Origin: Sphingobacterium arenae
GTDB lineage: Bacteria; Bacteroidota; Bacteroidia; Sphingobacteriales; Sphingobacteriaceae
Direction: 5' to 3'
DNA: 64,000 nt
Assembly (NCBI RefSeq): GCF_014692505.1
Contig: NZ_JACNYK010000001.1
Location: 186,001-250,000 of the forward strand
The translations under genes were made by a program, and so were the position numbers. This document shows, piece after piece, positions 55,848 through 64,000 of the stretch; within the stretch, counting starts at the first letter, position 1, and each line of letters opens with the position of its first letter. Under the pieces are notes generated by a model. The model saw only the letters and a list, made by a program, of their open reading frames with translations. It did not search any database and was not told where the DNA came from.

Positions 55848-57323
55848 ATGAAACAGTACTTATATTACTTTTTAAGCGAAAAAATAATAGGCGGTTGTTT
55901 GATGCCGCTCGCTTTTATCATATTATTTGTAGCCACTGGTTGCGAAAAGAGATTCTCAGACGCGAGGTATGATGATACGGATGAACTCCAGATAATGGAT
56001 TTTGTCGACCAAGAGGCAGAACTCACTACCTTCAAAGAATTAATTGATTATGTAAACCGGAGGGGCCTCTTAAAAACCGCAGGAGCCTATACACTTTTTG
56101 CGCCGACCAATCAGGCTTTTGACAAATTGTTTGCCAGATTGTCGGCAGAGGGTGACCAGGTGACTTCTATCAAAGATAAATCTCCTGAATTCTGGTTAAA
56201 TTATTTTTCATATCATTTATTAGACAGAAAAATAAACACGAATGTTTTTATACCGGGCCCGCTCCCTGCTCCCACAGTTTTAAATAATAAATATTTAATT
56301 GCCGATATCAGGGATTCATATAGTTCTGTCAAGTTGAACAATTTTGTAACCATTACACAGTCAAATATTGAAATGACTAATGGGTATATAAATATAACGG
56401 ATGAGGTGCTTTCACCACCTGTAGAAAGTATTTATGACGTGCTGCAAAAAACGGGAAAGTATACGATCATGCTGGGCATCTTTGAAGAGACCGGATTAAT
56501 CAAGTATTTAAAAGATAGTACCATTACATTAATTATTGAGCGTGATGAGGTCTTATTGAATAATAATTTTGATAAAAGCGCCATTCCAGACTTAGATGAC
56601 TGGGCCGGTTATCATATTATTCCAGATTCGGGATATTTCTTAAATCAATTAACAAATGATGGACGGTTCTATCCCGCATATAAAAAAGAATCGCTGAGCT
56701 TCCGGGTGGATGATATGGATAACTATTTCATGAATGAAACATTCCAATTTAACCAATCACTAGAGTACGGTATTGATCGGGTCTGTTCCAATGGAATCTA
56801 TCATTCAATAGATACTGTTGTGGAAATTGTGGAGGCACTGCCATCATTTATCCGATATAACCTATATCCGCCCGGAAGTCCGTACGGTGCGCAGAATGTA
56901 TTTACTGAATCGCCGGCGAGAATAGTGATGAATGACGGAACACAAAGCTATCATCAAAATAAGGAAGGAAGGATCGTTGCATTTGATGCACAACAGGTAG
57001 GGGATCATTTCTACCTCACCATTCCTGAAGTACCGGCAGGAAAGTATAACATCAGATTAGTACATCGTAACGGAACACGCGGTAAGTTTATTACTATTTA
57101 CGATGAAAAAATAATTAAAGCGGATATTGATTTGGCGGTGAAAGATGGCGACTGGGAAGTATGGAATTATTATATCGTTAACAATTGTGGAGAAATTGAC
57201 GTTCAAAACCGGTCTGATGTGACAATAACGTTCGCATTTACAGGTTTTGCCACCGGCAAGCTAGGTAATTATTGTTGCGATATATTAATGGATGCAATTG
57301 AATTAATACCAGTAGTAAACTAA
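55848..57323 (+). CDS. FAS1 (fasciclin) surface lipoprotein, second copy
   Basis: A 491-residue lipoprotein with lipobox LFVATGCEKR (Cys32). Two FAS1 modules: about 47-188 (LFAPTNQAF 83-91, NGYINITDEV) and a diverged one at 192-327 (SNGIYHSIDTVVEI). The C-terminal 335-491 is a different beta-sandwich with LTIPEVPAGKYNIRLVHRNGTRGKF and a final Cys-Cys and MDAIELIPVV, reminiscent of carbohydrate-binding galactose-binding-like folds. It heads the second trio, 27 bp after susD1. Confidence 0.75.
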   Translation: MKQYLYYFLSEKIIGGCLMPLAFIILFVATGCEKRFSDARYDDTDELQIMDFVDQEAELTTFKELIDYVNRRGLLKTAGAYTLFAPTNQAFDKLFARLSAEGDQVTSIKDKSPEFWLNYFSYHLLDRKINTNVFIPGPLPAPTVLNNKYLIADIRDSYSSVKLNNFVTITQSNIEMTNGYINITDEVLSPPVESIYDVLQKTGKYTIMLGIFEETGLIKYLKDSTITLIIERDEVLLNNNFDKSAIPDLDDWAGYHIIPDSGYFLNQLTNDGRFYPAYKKESLSFRVDDMDNYFMNETFQFNQSLEYGIDRVCSNGIYHSIDTVVEIVEALPSFIRYNLYPPGSPYGAQNVFTESPARIVMNDGTQSYHQNKEGRIVAFDAQQVGDHFYLTIPEVPAGKYNIRLVHRNGTRGKFITIYDEKIIKADIDLAVKDGDWEVWNYYIVNNCGEIDVQNRSDVTITFAFTGFATGKLGNYCCDILMDAIELIPVVN

Positions 57324-57331
57324 AAGGATAT

Positions 57332-60088
57332 ATGAAAAAAAGATTTAAAACCAAAGGCTTGTTCCTTGCTTTGAATATTATAGGTATGTCTGCATTTGCA
57401 CAAGAGACTAGCGACGCTGCTGTAGATTCCGTTATAACCGTTAATGTTAAAACTGCCGCTCCAACATTCAGCGAACTCTTAGTTAAAGAACCGGCAGTTC
57501 AGGTTATACAGTCTGGAACCGTTGGTAACGCATCTCAGTTAATGATTCGTGGTTTGAGTTCAATTAATATGAATGCCTCGCCGTTTGTATATGTAGATGG
57601 TATCCCTGTTAGATATACCCGTTCGCTACCATCGTTCTTATCCGTTTTTCAGCCGTCACGTTTTAATTTTATCAATCCTTATGATATCCGGGATATAAAA
57701 GTGGTTAAAGAAGGAAAGGAACTTTCAGAAATTGGAGGAAGAGGTGCTAATGGAGCCATATATATAGAAACGGATAGGGGCGAATTAGGAGGAACTAAAA
57801 TCGATTTCTCTGCAAAGTTCGGTGTGGCGAGTGCTGATTACAATATCGACCGAATGGATGCCAGTCAGTTTAAAAATTATCTCGGTAATTATTTACTTGA
57901 AAACGGGAGTACCCAAGAAGAACTAGATCAGAATCCAATTTTCGACACAAGCTCCCCGCTATATAACCACAATACAGATTGGCTGGGTATGATCACAAGG
58001 AATGCAAGGATATCCGATTATCATATAAAGCTTAAAGGTGGAGATGGCGATACACGTTATATGTTTAGTGTAGGTTATGCCGATAGAGAAGGAACCATTA
58101 AAGGGTCTGATATGAATCAGGCTAATTTAAGGTTCAATATAGACTATAAGCTTTCACCAAAAATTGAGATAGCAAACCATCTCGCATATACGTATGCAAA
58201 AGTACATTATGCTGAACAAGGATTTAATTACAGCATACATCCCTTGTTTAATGCTGTAACCAAAGCCCCATTTATGAGCCCTTATTTATTCTCAGAATCA
58301 GGAGAGATATCAAATCGATTGGCCGATGTGGATGTTTTGGGAAAAAGTAATCCGATTTCGCTGGTTGAAAATATGTATAACAACAATGAAGATAACCGGG
58401 TAGATGGAAATATTGTTGCCAGCTGGCTAATGCAACCTGGGACCTATTTACGCTCATCGTTTGTATTCAATTACATGAACCTGACGGAAAAACAATACCG
58501 TCCCGCATATGGAATAGTTCCGGATTTGAATAGAACCAGACAAAATTTAAAACGAAACTCCAGTGAAGCTACCATTTTATGGAATACCTGGTTTGAGAAA
58601 AACGGATCATTTGGGAAGGTAAACAAGTATTTTGGAAAAGCAGGGTTGTCTGTAGAATCGTATGAAGAAAAAGCCGTTTTCGCGCGTAAAATTAACGCAG
58701 GTACCGATGACTATGAAACGTTGGACCAGGGGATATTAGATTCCGCTTCTAATTCGAAATATAACTCAAGATTGGCAATATTATATTTGCGGGGAAACGT
58801 GGATTTTTTAAACAAAATAAACATAGGTGCAAATTTGAATATCGAAGGTTCATCTAATTTTGGTAAAGAAGGAAGGTGGGGAATTTATCCGGGAGTAAAT
58901 ACAGAAATAGATTTATTAGACAGGAGCAAACATAATCAGTTGGCACTTCGCGCCGGCTGGGGTAGAACAGGAAATAATGATTTGCGAGGCTATTATCATT
59001 ACAATCTTTATTCAGCTGCTAATTATTATGGCTATGGCGGTGCATATTTAGGAAACATTGCAAACGAATCGATCAAACCTGAAGTTACCGATATGTATGA
59101 TGCAGGAATAACGCTGGGTTTATTTGACAGAAAACTTGTACTTAATGGAGGATATTACTACAAATCAACATCCGATCTTATTACACAACGTACGTTGCCA
59201 ATTGAACTGGGACTTGACCCGCAGTTTGAGAACAATGGAAAGATGGCCTCTCAAGGTATTGAAATAAATTTGAATGCGACGTTAATTAATCAGACAGCGT
59301 TATCTTGGTCCGTTTTTGGAAGTTTTTCAACCTTGAAGAACAAAGTAAAAGAACTTAGAAATGAAGATATCGTTAAATCAATAGGAGGAGTTAGCACAAT
59401 AGCCAGCGTAAATGAATCCATAGGAGCTTTTTATGGCTATAAGGTGCTGGGTGTTTTTGCTTCAGATGAGGCAGTAAATCTGCAAAAGTCCGACGGTACT
59501 AATTTTAAGGCCGGAGACTATATTATCCAAGACATAAATAATGATTCGAAAATTAATGATCTCGACCGCCAGGTAATTGGTTCTGCTCTCCCAGAGGTAT
59601 TTGGAAATTTCGGGACTTTTCTAAATTATAAACAAGTATCGTTAAACGCCCTATTTACCTATGCTGTAGGAAACGACATTTATAATAGTTTTAATCAGCA
59701 AATGCATCTAATGGCTGATTATTCTAATCAGTCTCCTGATGTTGCAGGCCGCTATATTTCGCCATCCAGCCCCGGAACCGGATTAAGCAGAGCGGCATTG
59801 GATGATCCTTCATCTAATGGAGTTACATCCGATCTATGGGTGGAAGATGGCAGTTATCTGCGATTGAAAAATATTACAGTTAGTTATGAGGTACCAATCG
59901 CCACGAGAATGGCATTCTTCCGGGCTCTTAATGTATATGTAACAGCAGAGAACCTGATGACTTTTACAAAGTACAGCGGTTTAGATCCGGAAGTTGTAAC
60001 AACGCCAGACCCAATGCTCCGGGGAATTGATTTTGGAGCATCACCGCTCTCTCGATCATATATAGTCGGGCTGAAGATGTCGTTCTAA
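57332..60088 (+). CDS. SusC-family outer-membrane transporter, second copy, without N-terminal regulatory-like domain
   Basis: A 918-residue TonB-dependent-transporter-like barrel. Signal peptide ends NIIGMSAFAQ. The plug begins almost at once (about 45-150: LMIRGLSSINMNASPFVYVDGIPV; DIRDIKVVKEGKELSEIGGRGANGAIYI), so the carboxypeptidase-regulatory-like domain seen in the first copy is missing. The barrel ends SRSYIVGLKMSF. AAAGGATAT precedes the ATG. It pairs with the following susD. Energy coupling may differ from classic SusC; this is inference. Confidence 0.9.
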   Translation: MKKRFKTKGLFLALNIIGMSAFAQETSDAAVDSVITVNVKTAAPTFSELLVKEPAVQVIQSGTVGNASQLMIRGLSSINMNASPFVYVDGIPVRYTRSLPSFLSVFQPSRFNFINPYDIRDIKVVKEGKELSEIGGRGANGAIYIETDRGELGGTKIDFSAKFGVASADYNIDRMDASQFKNYLGNYLLENGSTQEELDQNPIFDTSSPLYNHNTDWLGMITRNARISDYHIKLKGGDGDTRYMFSVGYADREGTIKGSDMNQANLRFNIDYKLSPKIEIANHLAYTYAKVHYAEQGFNYSIHPLFNAVTKAPFMSPYLFSESGEISNRLADVDVLGKSNPISLVENMYNNNEDNRVDGNIVASWLMQPGTYLRSSFVFNYMNLTEKQYRPAYGIVPDLNRTRQNLKRNSSEATILWNTWFEKNGSFGKVNKYFGKAGLSVESYEEKAVFARKINAGTDDYETLDQGILDSASNSKYNSRLAILYLRGNVDFLNKINIGANLNIEGSSNFGKEGRWGIYPGVNTEIDLLDRSKHNQLALRAGWGRTGNNDLRGYYHYNLYSAANYYGYGGAYLGNIANESIKPEVTDMYDAGITLGLFDRKLVLNGGYYYKSTSDLITQRTLPIELGLDPQFENNGKMASQGIEINLNATLINQTALSWSVFGSFSTLKNKVKELRNEDIVKSIGGVSTIASVNESIGAFYGYKVLGVFASDEAVNLQKSDGTNFKAGDYIIQDINNDSKINDLDRQVIGSALPEVFGNFGTFLNYKQVSLNALFTYAVGNDIYNSFNQQMHLMADYSNQSPDVAGRYISPSSPGTGLSRAALDDPSSNGVTSDLWVEDGSYLRLKNITVSYEVPIATRMAFFRALNVYVTAENLMTFTKYSGLDPEVVTTPDPMLRGIDFGASPLSRSYIVGLKMSF

Positions 60089-60103
60089 TTAAATTTGAAG
60101 AAA

Positions 60104-61648
60104 ATGAAGATGAAACCAATAAAATTAATGATCACAGCGGCACTGCTGAGTATTTGTATCATATCATGCTCGGATTTTTTTGAAGTTACCCCAGAGAGTT
60201 CAATTCAAGAGGATGACTTTTATAAAACCGAGGCAGATTTAAATGCATCAGCAATTGGAATGTATGAATCACTTGCAAAGGAAGCACATAAATTTTTGTT
60301 GTGGGGAGATGCCAGAGCGGATTTGGTAACAACGGGTCAGCTTGAACCCGATCCATATATAAATGAATTTGTGGTTAATAATGTAAGTACTAATAACCCC
60401 TATACGAGCTATGCCGGAATATACAGGACAATTGCGAGGTGTAATCGCCAGATGGAGAAAGTGTATGATGTCCATAAGTTAGATAAGAATATAACGGATA
60501 GGGATGCAGGGGCTTTTTATGCCGAAGCCTTACTCTTAAGAGCTATTTGCTATTATCAATTAGTGCGTACCTTTGACGAATTCCCGCTCATTACTTCGGA
60601 TTATGCAGAACAGATAAGGTATGTTAATGCTGTAGGAGATACGATTACCGAATCCACATTAAGCTTAACTCCCGGACAAATCGAAAGTATATTGAGCATG
60701 CCTGCTGATAAACAAGAGGTATGGACGCTCATATTTAGTGATGCGCAAACGGCATTAGGATTACTTCCCATTAATTATCGGTGGAATGGTGGAACATCGC
60801 TCTCTTCTAAAGAACGGTATGGAAGAGTTTCTCAAGTTCTGGCAGCCCTGTTTGCGGGAGAAATAGCTTTATGGTTGGGGGATTATCAAAGTGCATCGTC
60901 TTTTTGTGATCTTCCAATCAGAAACACCGCATACTCTTTAGGTGTTTCGGGTACCTGGATGAATCAATTTACAAGTACTAGTGCCGCTAATCATTCCATG
61001 TTCTTGCTGGGATATGAATACAATCAAGGATTTGAAACAAACAGGCTGCAGGAGTTCACATCATCCGCGCGCAGCGACGGAGGCAAGTATTATTTAAAAC
61101 CGGCAACCGCCATAGTTGATGCCTTATATACAGATAATTATTCGGATACTGATGCTGATATAAGAGAACAATTCAGCTATAAAGTACTGGATGGGGATAC
61201 TGTGATCTGGAAATACATCGGGCTGGATAATGTTTCATCCAGACGACCACCTTATCAAAGCAATGCAAACTGGCCTATACTACGAAGTGCAGATGCTTAT
61301 TTAATAAAAGCGTTGGCAGATTTGAGGTTAAATAATTATTCATCTGCTTTTAATTTCGTCAATCAGGTAAGGGAGGCCCGGGGTTTGGTAAAGCTGGATA
61401 ATTTAACGTTTCCTTATACCGATAAGGAACTGATGGAAGACATGATTTTTGCAGAACGGGCACGCGAGTTTGCCTTCGAAGGAAGACGTTGGTATGATTT
61501 AATGCTGCGATCGCAAATGAATGGAAGAAATATGCTTGCAAATGTGGTTGCGGAAAAGTACCCATTGGAAGAAAGGGCGACCATTAAGGAGCGGTTAGAA
61601 AATGAGGCCAACTGGTATATTCCGATTGATCCAAAATTGTGGAGATAG
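60104..61648 (+). CDS. SusD/RagB-family glycan-binding lipoprotein, second copy
   Basis: A 514-residue lipoprotein; lipobox ICIISCSDFF. SusD text: FFEVTPESSIQEDDFYKTEADLNASAIGMYESL, EALLLRAICYYQLVRTFDEFPLI, DAYLIKALADLRLNNYSSAFNFVNQVREARG and the C-terminal MIFAERAREFAFEGRRWYDLMLRSQMNGR. A TTG at 60095 is in frame, but the ATG at 60104 (MKMKPIK) is preferred. It pairs with the second SusC, 15 bp upstream. Confidence 0.93.
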   Translation: MKMKPIKLMITAALLSICIISCSDFFEVTPESSIQEDDFYKTEADLNASAIGMYESLAKEAHKFLLWGDARADLVTTGQLEPDPYINEFVVNNVSTNNPYTSYAGIYRTIARCNRQMEKVYDVHKLDKNITDRDAGAFYAEALLLRAICYYQLVRTFDEFPLITSDYAEQIRYVNAVGDTITESTLSLTPGQIESILSMPADKQEVWTLIFSDAQTALGLLPINYRWNGGTSLSSKERYGRVSQVLAALFAGEIALWLGDYQSASSFCDLPIRNTAYSLGVSGTWMNQFTSTSAANHSMFLLGYEYNQGFETNRLQEFTSSARSDGGKYYLKPATAIVDALYTDNYSDTDADIREQFSYKVLDGDTVIWKYIGLDNVSSRRPPYQSNANWPILRSADAYLIKALADLRLNNYSSAFNFVNQVREARGLVKLDNLTFPYTDKELMEDMIFAERAREFAFEGRRWYDLMLRSQMNGRNMLANVVAEKYPLEERATIKERLENEANWYIPIDPKLWR

Positions 61649-61716
61649 ATTTTTCTATTGAAAGCATATATTAATGAATAACCGAGCTTGCGAGCTCACG
61701 AAGTAATTATATACAT

Positions 61717-63621
61717 ATGAAAACTAATAAAATGAAGACCTGTATCTTTTTTATCGGAATAATTAGTTTCCTGCTATCAGGCTGTTATAGGGAGGAGCAC
61801 TTCGACTTCCCTGGTCCATTTCCGGAAGAGCAGAGAATTCCCGATCCACTTCCGTTTCCATTTGATGTAAATAAACAAGCCGGAGAATGGTTAATTAAAG
61901 ATGGCGTTCCGGATGACAGCAAAGTGTTGATTAAAGGATATACGGACTATGTAGCAAAAGGAGACACGATTTCCTGGACAAGAAATGTGGGTGCGTTGGA
62001 AGTGTTCCCCCATTATAATTTTTACCCTTTGTCTAATGCGGATCATTTCAACGGAGATAATACTGCTTCGCAAAAAAACCGGATATTCTCAAAATATTTT
62101 ATGCCGATGGGTCAGGGTAAGACCTTTTATTTGTATACCAAAATTACGCTCGGAACATTAAACGCTACTGCAGCTGGTATTCCTTTAGGCATGAATAATG
62201 AAACTGGTAACTTGTTAATATGGGGGCTTGACGGTGGAAATGCGGGTCAACCTACGTTTTTCGTTAATTACTTTGGAACAGTTGTAAATGTAAACCCTAA
62301 TGATGGCTGGCCTACAATAAATGAGGTCATGAGTCCAGGAGTTCCGGCGGAATTAGAGGTCGTAATTGCAGAAGGAATATTTTATTTGAGAGTTAATAAT
62401 ACGCTGGTTTTTCAATTTAATATTCTGCCCGGTCAATTAAGTTATTTTACTCCTTTTCTCAGACCTCACCGTAACTTTATTAAAGTTCATGATTTGTATA
62501 TTGAAAGCAACGATATGTACATTTTAAACTATGCAATGCATGAATATGAACAAGGATATACCAAAATACAATCTCCTGCTTTGGCAAAAGCTAATAATGG
62601 TGACTTGTTGCTTTTTGCCGAAGGACGTTCCAATCCGGGATCAGCCATTGAGAGAGTTGCGCAAAATACTATTGCGGTTGGTAACACCGATATTATCATG
62701 AAACGCTCATCGGATGGTGGTACCTCCTGGAGTGATCAATTGGTAGTATTAGCGGGTGAAAATAGTAGTTCAACGTATTGTTTTCCTCAGGTAGTAAGTC
62801 TGGGAAATGGAAAGATTATACTGCATTACACGAAGATTGAAGGTTTATTTGATGTGACGGATACGTATACTTATAATGGGAATACGCAACAGATTTTTCA
62901 AATTGAATCAACGGATAACGGCCAAACCTGGAGTTCGCCTGTAGAGATTTCTACCCCGTTGAAAGTTGCTAATACTTATGTGCGAAATGGCTCGGGGCAT
63001 GGAATAGAATTAAAATCAACGACGTATAATAATCGGATAATCATGCCACTTTCATACAGCAATAACACCGTTAGGGTAGCTATTTCTGACGATGGGGGGC
63101 AAACCTGGAATCTTAGTAATCAGTTGAATGGCTCTACCTATAAATATCCATCCGTTGTGGAGTTGGCTGATGGAAGACTAATGATAGTTATGGGGCACAC
63201 AGCTACCACACCTAGAAATAGAAGAAGATCTTATAGTAGTGATGGCGGCCAAACCTGGAGTACTGTAAACAATATTAGCTCGACTTTTGTGAATGTTGGT
63301 CAATTTGGACATCAATATGCAGGCGTTTCCGTGAAAGGGAAAGATGGAGAAATCATATTAATCACACCAACCGATAGAGAAACAGATGCTGATACGAAAA
63401 ACACGATTCCCTATCCAACTAGCCCCGTTGCTTATAAGAGTACAGATAATGGTGATAGCTACACTTCAATAGGCGAATTACATACCAAAACCACCTATTT
63501 TGGTTATAAATTGCCCTATGGATTTATGGATGCGGTAGTGTTAGACGACGGTACTGTTGTTATTGTCGGCGAAGGGGGGATAGAAAGTCCTACGGAAGGA
63601 ATTGTGATTTATAAAAAATAA
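61717..63621 (+). CDS. sialidase-superfamily (BNR/Asp-box) lipoprotein
   Basis: A 634-residue lipoprotein; lipobox FLLSGCYRE (Cys23). Residues about 50-270 form a lectin-like beta-sandwich. Residues about 275-634 form a six-bladed propeller with Asp-boxes SSDGGTSW (331-338), STDNGQTW (398-405), SDDGGQTW (457-464) and SSDGGQTW (507-514), LLLFAEGRSNPG and GSGHGIEL. The expected RIP triad motif reads KIQSP (283-287), with Lys for the first catalytic Arg, so true neuraminidase activity is doubtful. It may act on another glycan or only bind. Gene follows susD2 by 68 bp, with a small GAGCT/AGCTC hairpin in the gap. Confidence 0.8.
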   Translation: MKTNKMKTCIFFIGIISFLLSGCYREEHFDFPGPFPEEQRIPDPLPFPFDVNKQAGEWLIKDGVPDDSKVLIKGYTDYVAKGDTISWTRNVGALEVFPHYNFYPLSNADHFNGDNTASQKNRIFSKYFMPMGQGKTFYLYTKITLGTLNATAAGIPLGMNNETGNLLIWGLDGGNAGQPTFFVNYFGTVVNVNPNDGWPTINEVMSPGVPAELEVVIAEGIFYLRVNNTLVFQFNILPGQLSYFTPFLRPHRNFIKVHDLYIESNDMYILNYAMHEYEQGYTKIQSPALAKANNGDLLLFAEGRSNPGSAIERVAQNTIAVGNTDIIMKRSSDGGTSWSDQLVVLAGENSSSTYCFPQVVSLGNGKIILHYTKIEGLFDVTDTYTYNGNTQQIFQIESTDNGQTWSSPVEISTPLKVANTYVRNGSGHGIELKSTTYNNRIIMPLSYSNNTVRVAISDDGGQTWNLSNQLNGSTYKYPSVVELADGRLMIVMGHTATTPRNRRRSYSSDGGQTWSTVNNISSTFVNVGQFGHQYAGVSVKGKDGEIILITPTDRETDADTKNTIPYPTSPVAYKSTDNGDSYTSIGELHTKTTYFGYKLPYGFMDAVVLDDGTVVIVGEGGIESPTEGIVIYKK

Positions 63622-63697
63622 GAAATTTAACCTGGCGAAAGGAAGCTGTGATACGGTAGTATGATAATTGCTTTCTTGCTAATAACGAATAAAACAC

Positions 63698-64000
63698 ATG
63701 AGAAATAAAATTATAAATCTTTTGTTGCTTACGGCAGCCATCTGTTTATCTTCTAAAAGCAATACCTATTCAAAAAGTGCTGCCGAAAATTGGTTCGAGG
63801 AGATGCTTAATGCGAGCAGCGGGGCGGATAGTGCTAGCTGGGTGAATTCTATACGCGTAGAGACATGGTATGAACTACGTGACCGTTATAATGACCCGAT
63901 GTCGTTAATGGAAATGACTTGGGAAGAACGCGACAAGATATGGCAACGTGCGCTACCTGAAGATGCAGACAAATACAGTGTTTTAGCAAGAAGGTATTGG
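63698..64000 (+). CDS. unknown secreted protein (cut by right window edge)
   Basis: The frame opens at ATG 63698 and runs off the window after 101 codons. It starts with a plausible signal peptide (MRNKIINLLLLTAAICLSS). The mature start is SKSAAENWFEEMLNASSG, then Trp- and Tyr-rich acidic text (VETWYELRDRYNDP; MTWEERDKIWQRALPEDADKY). No domain recognised from the fragment. As the gene after the sialidase-like one in the same orientation, it is probably part of the glycan locus, perhaps an enzyme or binding protein. Confidence 0.65.
   Translation, partial: MRNKIINLLLLTAAICLSSKSNTYSKSAAENWFEEMLNASSGADSASWVNSIRVETWYELRDRYNDPMSLMEMTWEERDKIWQRALPEDADKYSVLARRYW

Overview
The window is a chromosomal segment from a Bacteroidota bacterium, most likely a Sphingobacteriaceae member (Sphingobacterium/Pedobacter-like). 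The reasons are paired SusC/SusD outer-membrane proteins with fasciclin lipoproteins, the gliding-family lipoprotein GldH, a tricorn-like S41 protease, moderately low GC, promoter-like TAnnTTTG boxes, and many starts without a strong Shine-Dalgarno. No rRNA, tRNA, CRISPR array or intact insertion sequence was seen. Species assignment is inference.

Layout. (1) 1-15 kb, housekeeping: folE (cut by the left edge) and queD, mqnB, pdhB, a secreted DUF6263-like protein, gcvH, anmK, DUF2461, cdsA with DUF2007 and a CPBP protease, a large tricorn protease, and a four-gene operon (RsmI-like methylase, membrane protein, Nif3, zinc-ribbon coiled coil). (2) 15-26 kb, probable replication-origin neighbourhood: apaG, an ABC-F ATPase, two inverted parS-like sites before mnmG, an Ig-like lipoprotein, gamma-carbonic anhydrase and nadB. 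Next is a 489-bp AT-rich gap packed with DnaA boxes (predicted oriC), then nadA-thiL. (3) 26-36 kb: an OmpA-family porin-like protein and a leucine/acetoacetate catabolism cluster (aacS, liuB divergent from liuA-liuE-liuC), then glycerate kinase and scpA. (4) 36-48 kb: dxs, dnaA, a Spy-like periplasmic protein, the holB-ricT-gldH-lpxK operon, dnaN and dedA. (5) 47.9-64 kb: a polysaccharide-utilisation-type locus. A GntR/FCD regulator is followed by fasciclin-susC-susD, fasciclin-susC-susD, a sialidase-like BNR lipoprotein, and an unknown secreted protein cut by the right edge.

Most notable observations. The nadB-nadA gap has a perfect DnaA box and four single-mismatch boxes around AT-rich DNA. 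About 6 kb away is a 13-bp inverted repeat made of two parS-like CACGTG sites. Together they suggest an origin/centromere module that is not beside dnaA (39.5 kb). The locus in part 5 has a strong candidate control circuit: the identical 11-mer TGTAGTACATA occurs upstream of the GntR gene and just past a textbook Bacteroidota promoter (TTTG, 20 bp, TACATTTG) before the first fasciclin gene. The repeated fasciclin-SusC-SusD trio, a second SusC without the usual N-terminal regulatory-like domain, and a sialidase-fold protein with an altered RIP motif make this an atypical glycan locus whose substrate cannot be named from sequence. Smaller signals are a two-copy dispersed repeat, a set of TAnnTTTG boxes placed as if for leaderless mRNAs, a large G/C-rich palindrome after aacS, and a possible leader peptide before the ABC-F gene.
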